From contig DAEB01000020.1 in assembly GCA_002495185.1 (NCBI GenBank), positions 1 through 6,093 on the forward strand: a DNA stretch of 6,093 bases. Direction: 5' to 3'. Every line of letters begins with the position of its first letter. Position 1 is the first letter of the stretch. The notes under the pieces are model-generated. The model was not told where the DNA came from. It saw nothing but the letters and a program-made list of their open reading frames with translations, and did not search any database. This DNA is from Thermoplasmata archaeon UBA184. Lineage in GTDB: Archaea > Thermoplasmatota > Thermoplasmata > Lutacidiplasmatales > UBA184. Shown here piece after piece: positions 5,578 to 6,093 of this stretch. A program made the position numbers and the translations under genes.

Positions 5578-5639
5578 TTAGTGGATGGAATGTCGTATGG
5601 CCGGCGACCTCTCATTTAAATACATTTAGGTGATGGAAT
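5578..5639 (+). repeat. Pair of imperfect 14-bp direct repeats flanking the sufB TATA box
   Basis: TTAGTGGATGGAAT (5578-5591) and TTAGGTGATGGAAT (5626-5639) match at 12 of 14 positions, 48 bases apart. One lies upstream of the TATA box and the other between the box and the sufB ATG, covering the likely transcription start. The pair is unusually AT-rich for this DNA and could be a binding site for a regulator of sufB; no protein is identified. Confidence 0.35.
5615..5622 (+). promoter_or_regulatory. Archaeal TATA box of sufB
   Basis: TTTAAATA in an AT-rich island, with its centre about 34 bases before the sufB ATG at 5653. The predicted start of transcription is near 5643-5646, giving a very short leader. 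It shows that sufB has its own promoter and need not depend on the sufC-sufS transcript. The rest of the 5525-5652 gap holds the direct repeats listed separately and no gene or clear terminator that I can see. Confidence 0.65.
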
Positions 5640-5642
5640 TCT

Positions 5643-5646
5643 GAGG
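5643..5646 (+). promoter_or_regulatory. Possible ribosome binding site of sufB
   Basis: GAGG lies 6 bases before the ATG at 5653. If transcription begins at the distance expected from the TATA box, this site would sit at the extreme 5' end of the message or be partly missing, so its use is uncertain. Confidence 0.35.
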
Positions 5647-5652
5647 ACGATC

Positions 5653-6093
5653 ATGGCTCAGACTTCCTCCGAGATCACGCCGCTCGACTACACGCGGTAC
5701 GACTTCAAGAACCCGGAAACGTACCGCCTCCGGATTCCGAAGGGTCTGAGCCGGGACGTAGTCCGGGAGATCTCCCGGTTCAAGAGCGAGCCGGCCTGGA
5801 TGCTCGAGTACCGTCTCCGGGCCTACGACCACTTCGTCGAGCGGCCGATGCCCGACTGGGGCCCGAGCCTCTCCGACATCGACTTCGATTCCTACACGTA
5901 CTACGCGAACCCGCTGCTCGAGGGGGAGACCAAGCGGAAGTGGGAAGACCTGCCCGCCGACATCAAGAACACCTTCGAGAAGCTCGGCATTCCGAAGGCC
6001 GAGCGCGAGTTCTTCGGCGGGGTCGGCGCGCAGTACGACAGCGGGACGGTCTACCACAAGATCCGCGAAGACCTCGCGGCGAAAGGCGTCGTC
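5653..6093 (+). CDS. sufB: SufB, Fe-S cluster scaffold subunit (3' end cut by window)
   Basis: The first 147 residues are present and the frame runs off the right edge. GLSRDVVREISRFKSEPAWM (about 32-51) followed by LEYRLRAYDHF is the characteristic SufB N-terminal segment (family pattern: GL, VV, IS, EP.WML..RL.A). SYTYYANPL at about 80-88 matches the next conserved stretch. SufB is the cytosolic scaffold on which, with SufD and the SufC ATPase, clusters are assembled from iron and SufS-derived sulfur. The full protein is normally about 460-490 residues; the beta-helix core and the conserved sulfur-accepting cysteine lie outside this window, so integrity cannot be judged. The start ATG follows its own TATA box. 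In many genomes sufD follows sufB, but that cannot be checked here. SufD is an unlikely alternative, since the N-terminal pattern is that of SufB. Confidence 0.94.
   Translation, partial: MAQTSSEITPLDYTRYDFKNPETYRLRIPKGLSRDVVREISRFKSEPAWMLEYRLRAYDHFVERPMPDWGPSLSDIDFDSYTYYANPLLEGETKRKWEDLPADIKNTFEKLGIPKAEREFFGGVGAQYDSGTVYHKIREDLAAKGVV

Noticed and set aside
5592..5608. GTCG-N9-CGAC inverted pair upstream of the sufB TATA box as a second copy of the sufC dyad
   Set aside because: The half sites are only four bases and in the opposite orientation to CGAC-N9-GTCG at sufC; such pairs are common in GC-rich DNA.

Overview
The window is GC-rich, densely coding DNA, most likely from an archaeon. Both promoters I can see on the + strand are archaeal-type TATA boxes (CTTAAATA about 25 bases before the sufC start, TTTAAATA about 30 bases before the sufB start). 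The sufC transcript would begin almost at its ATG. A high-GC Thermoplasmatota-like lineage would fit, but that placement is a guess; nothing here fixes the phylum. Every stretch longer than 130 bases is coding, and I see no tRNA, rRNA, insertion sequence, CRISPR array or convincing terminator.

Left arm, minus strand, read from 3351 down to the window edge: four genes in one apparent operon. They are (i) a SufR-like winged-helix regulator with Fe-S-type cysteines, (ii) a PLP-dependent cysteine synthase of the CysK/CysM family that overlaps the regulator by 28 bases, (iii) a JAMM metalloprotease of the Mec type whose GTG start overlaps the cysteine synthase stop by 4 bases (GTGA), and (iv) a long fusion protein: a CysO-like beta-grasp sulfur carrier, then a MoeB/MoeZ-type E1 adenylyltransferase, then the start of a rhodanese domain that runs off the left edge. 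This is the gene set of the protein-bound-sulfide route to cysteine known from Mycobacterium tuberculosis (CysO, CysM, Mec, MoeZ), here with carrier and activating enzyme fused.

Right arm, plus strand: sufC (ATPase), sufS (cysteine desulfurase) 29 bases behind it, then a 128-base gap with its own TATA box and sufB, which runs off the right edge. These are core parts of the SUF iron-sulfur cluster assembly machine.

The two arms are divergent from one short region (3352-3431) that holds the promoter(s), an 8-bp palindrome and a near-perfect dyad across the sufC start. Read together, the locus looks like a sulfur circuit: rhodanese and E1 domains charge the carrier with sulfur, CysM transfers it to an activated serine, Mec releases cysteine, SufS strips the sulfur from cysteine, and SufBC builds clusters. 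A regulator that may sense Fe-S clusters sits between the two halves. The most notable points are the internal (non-terminal) Gly-Gly of the fused carrier, which requires either proteolytic processing or an unusual mechanism, and the physical coupling of cysteine synthesis to Fe-S assembly.
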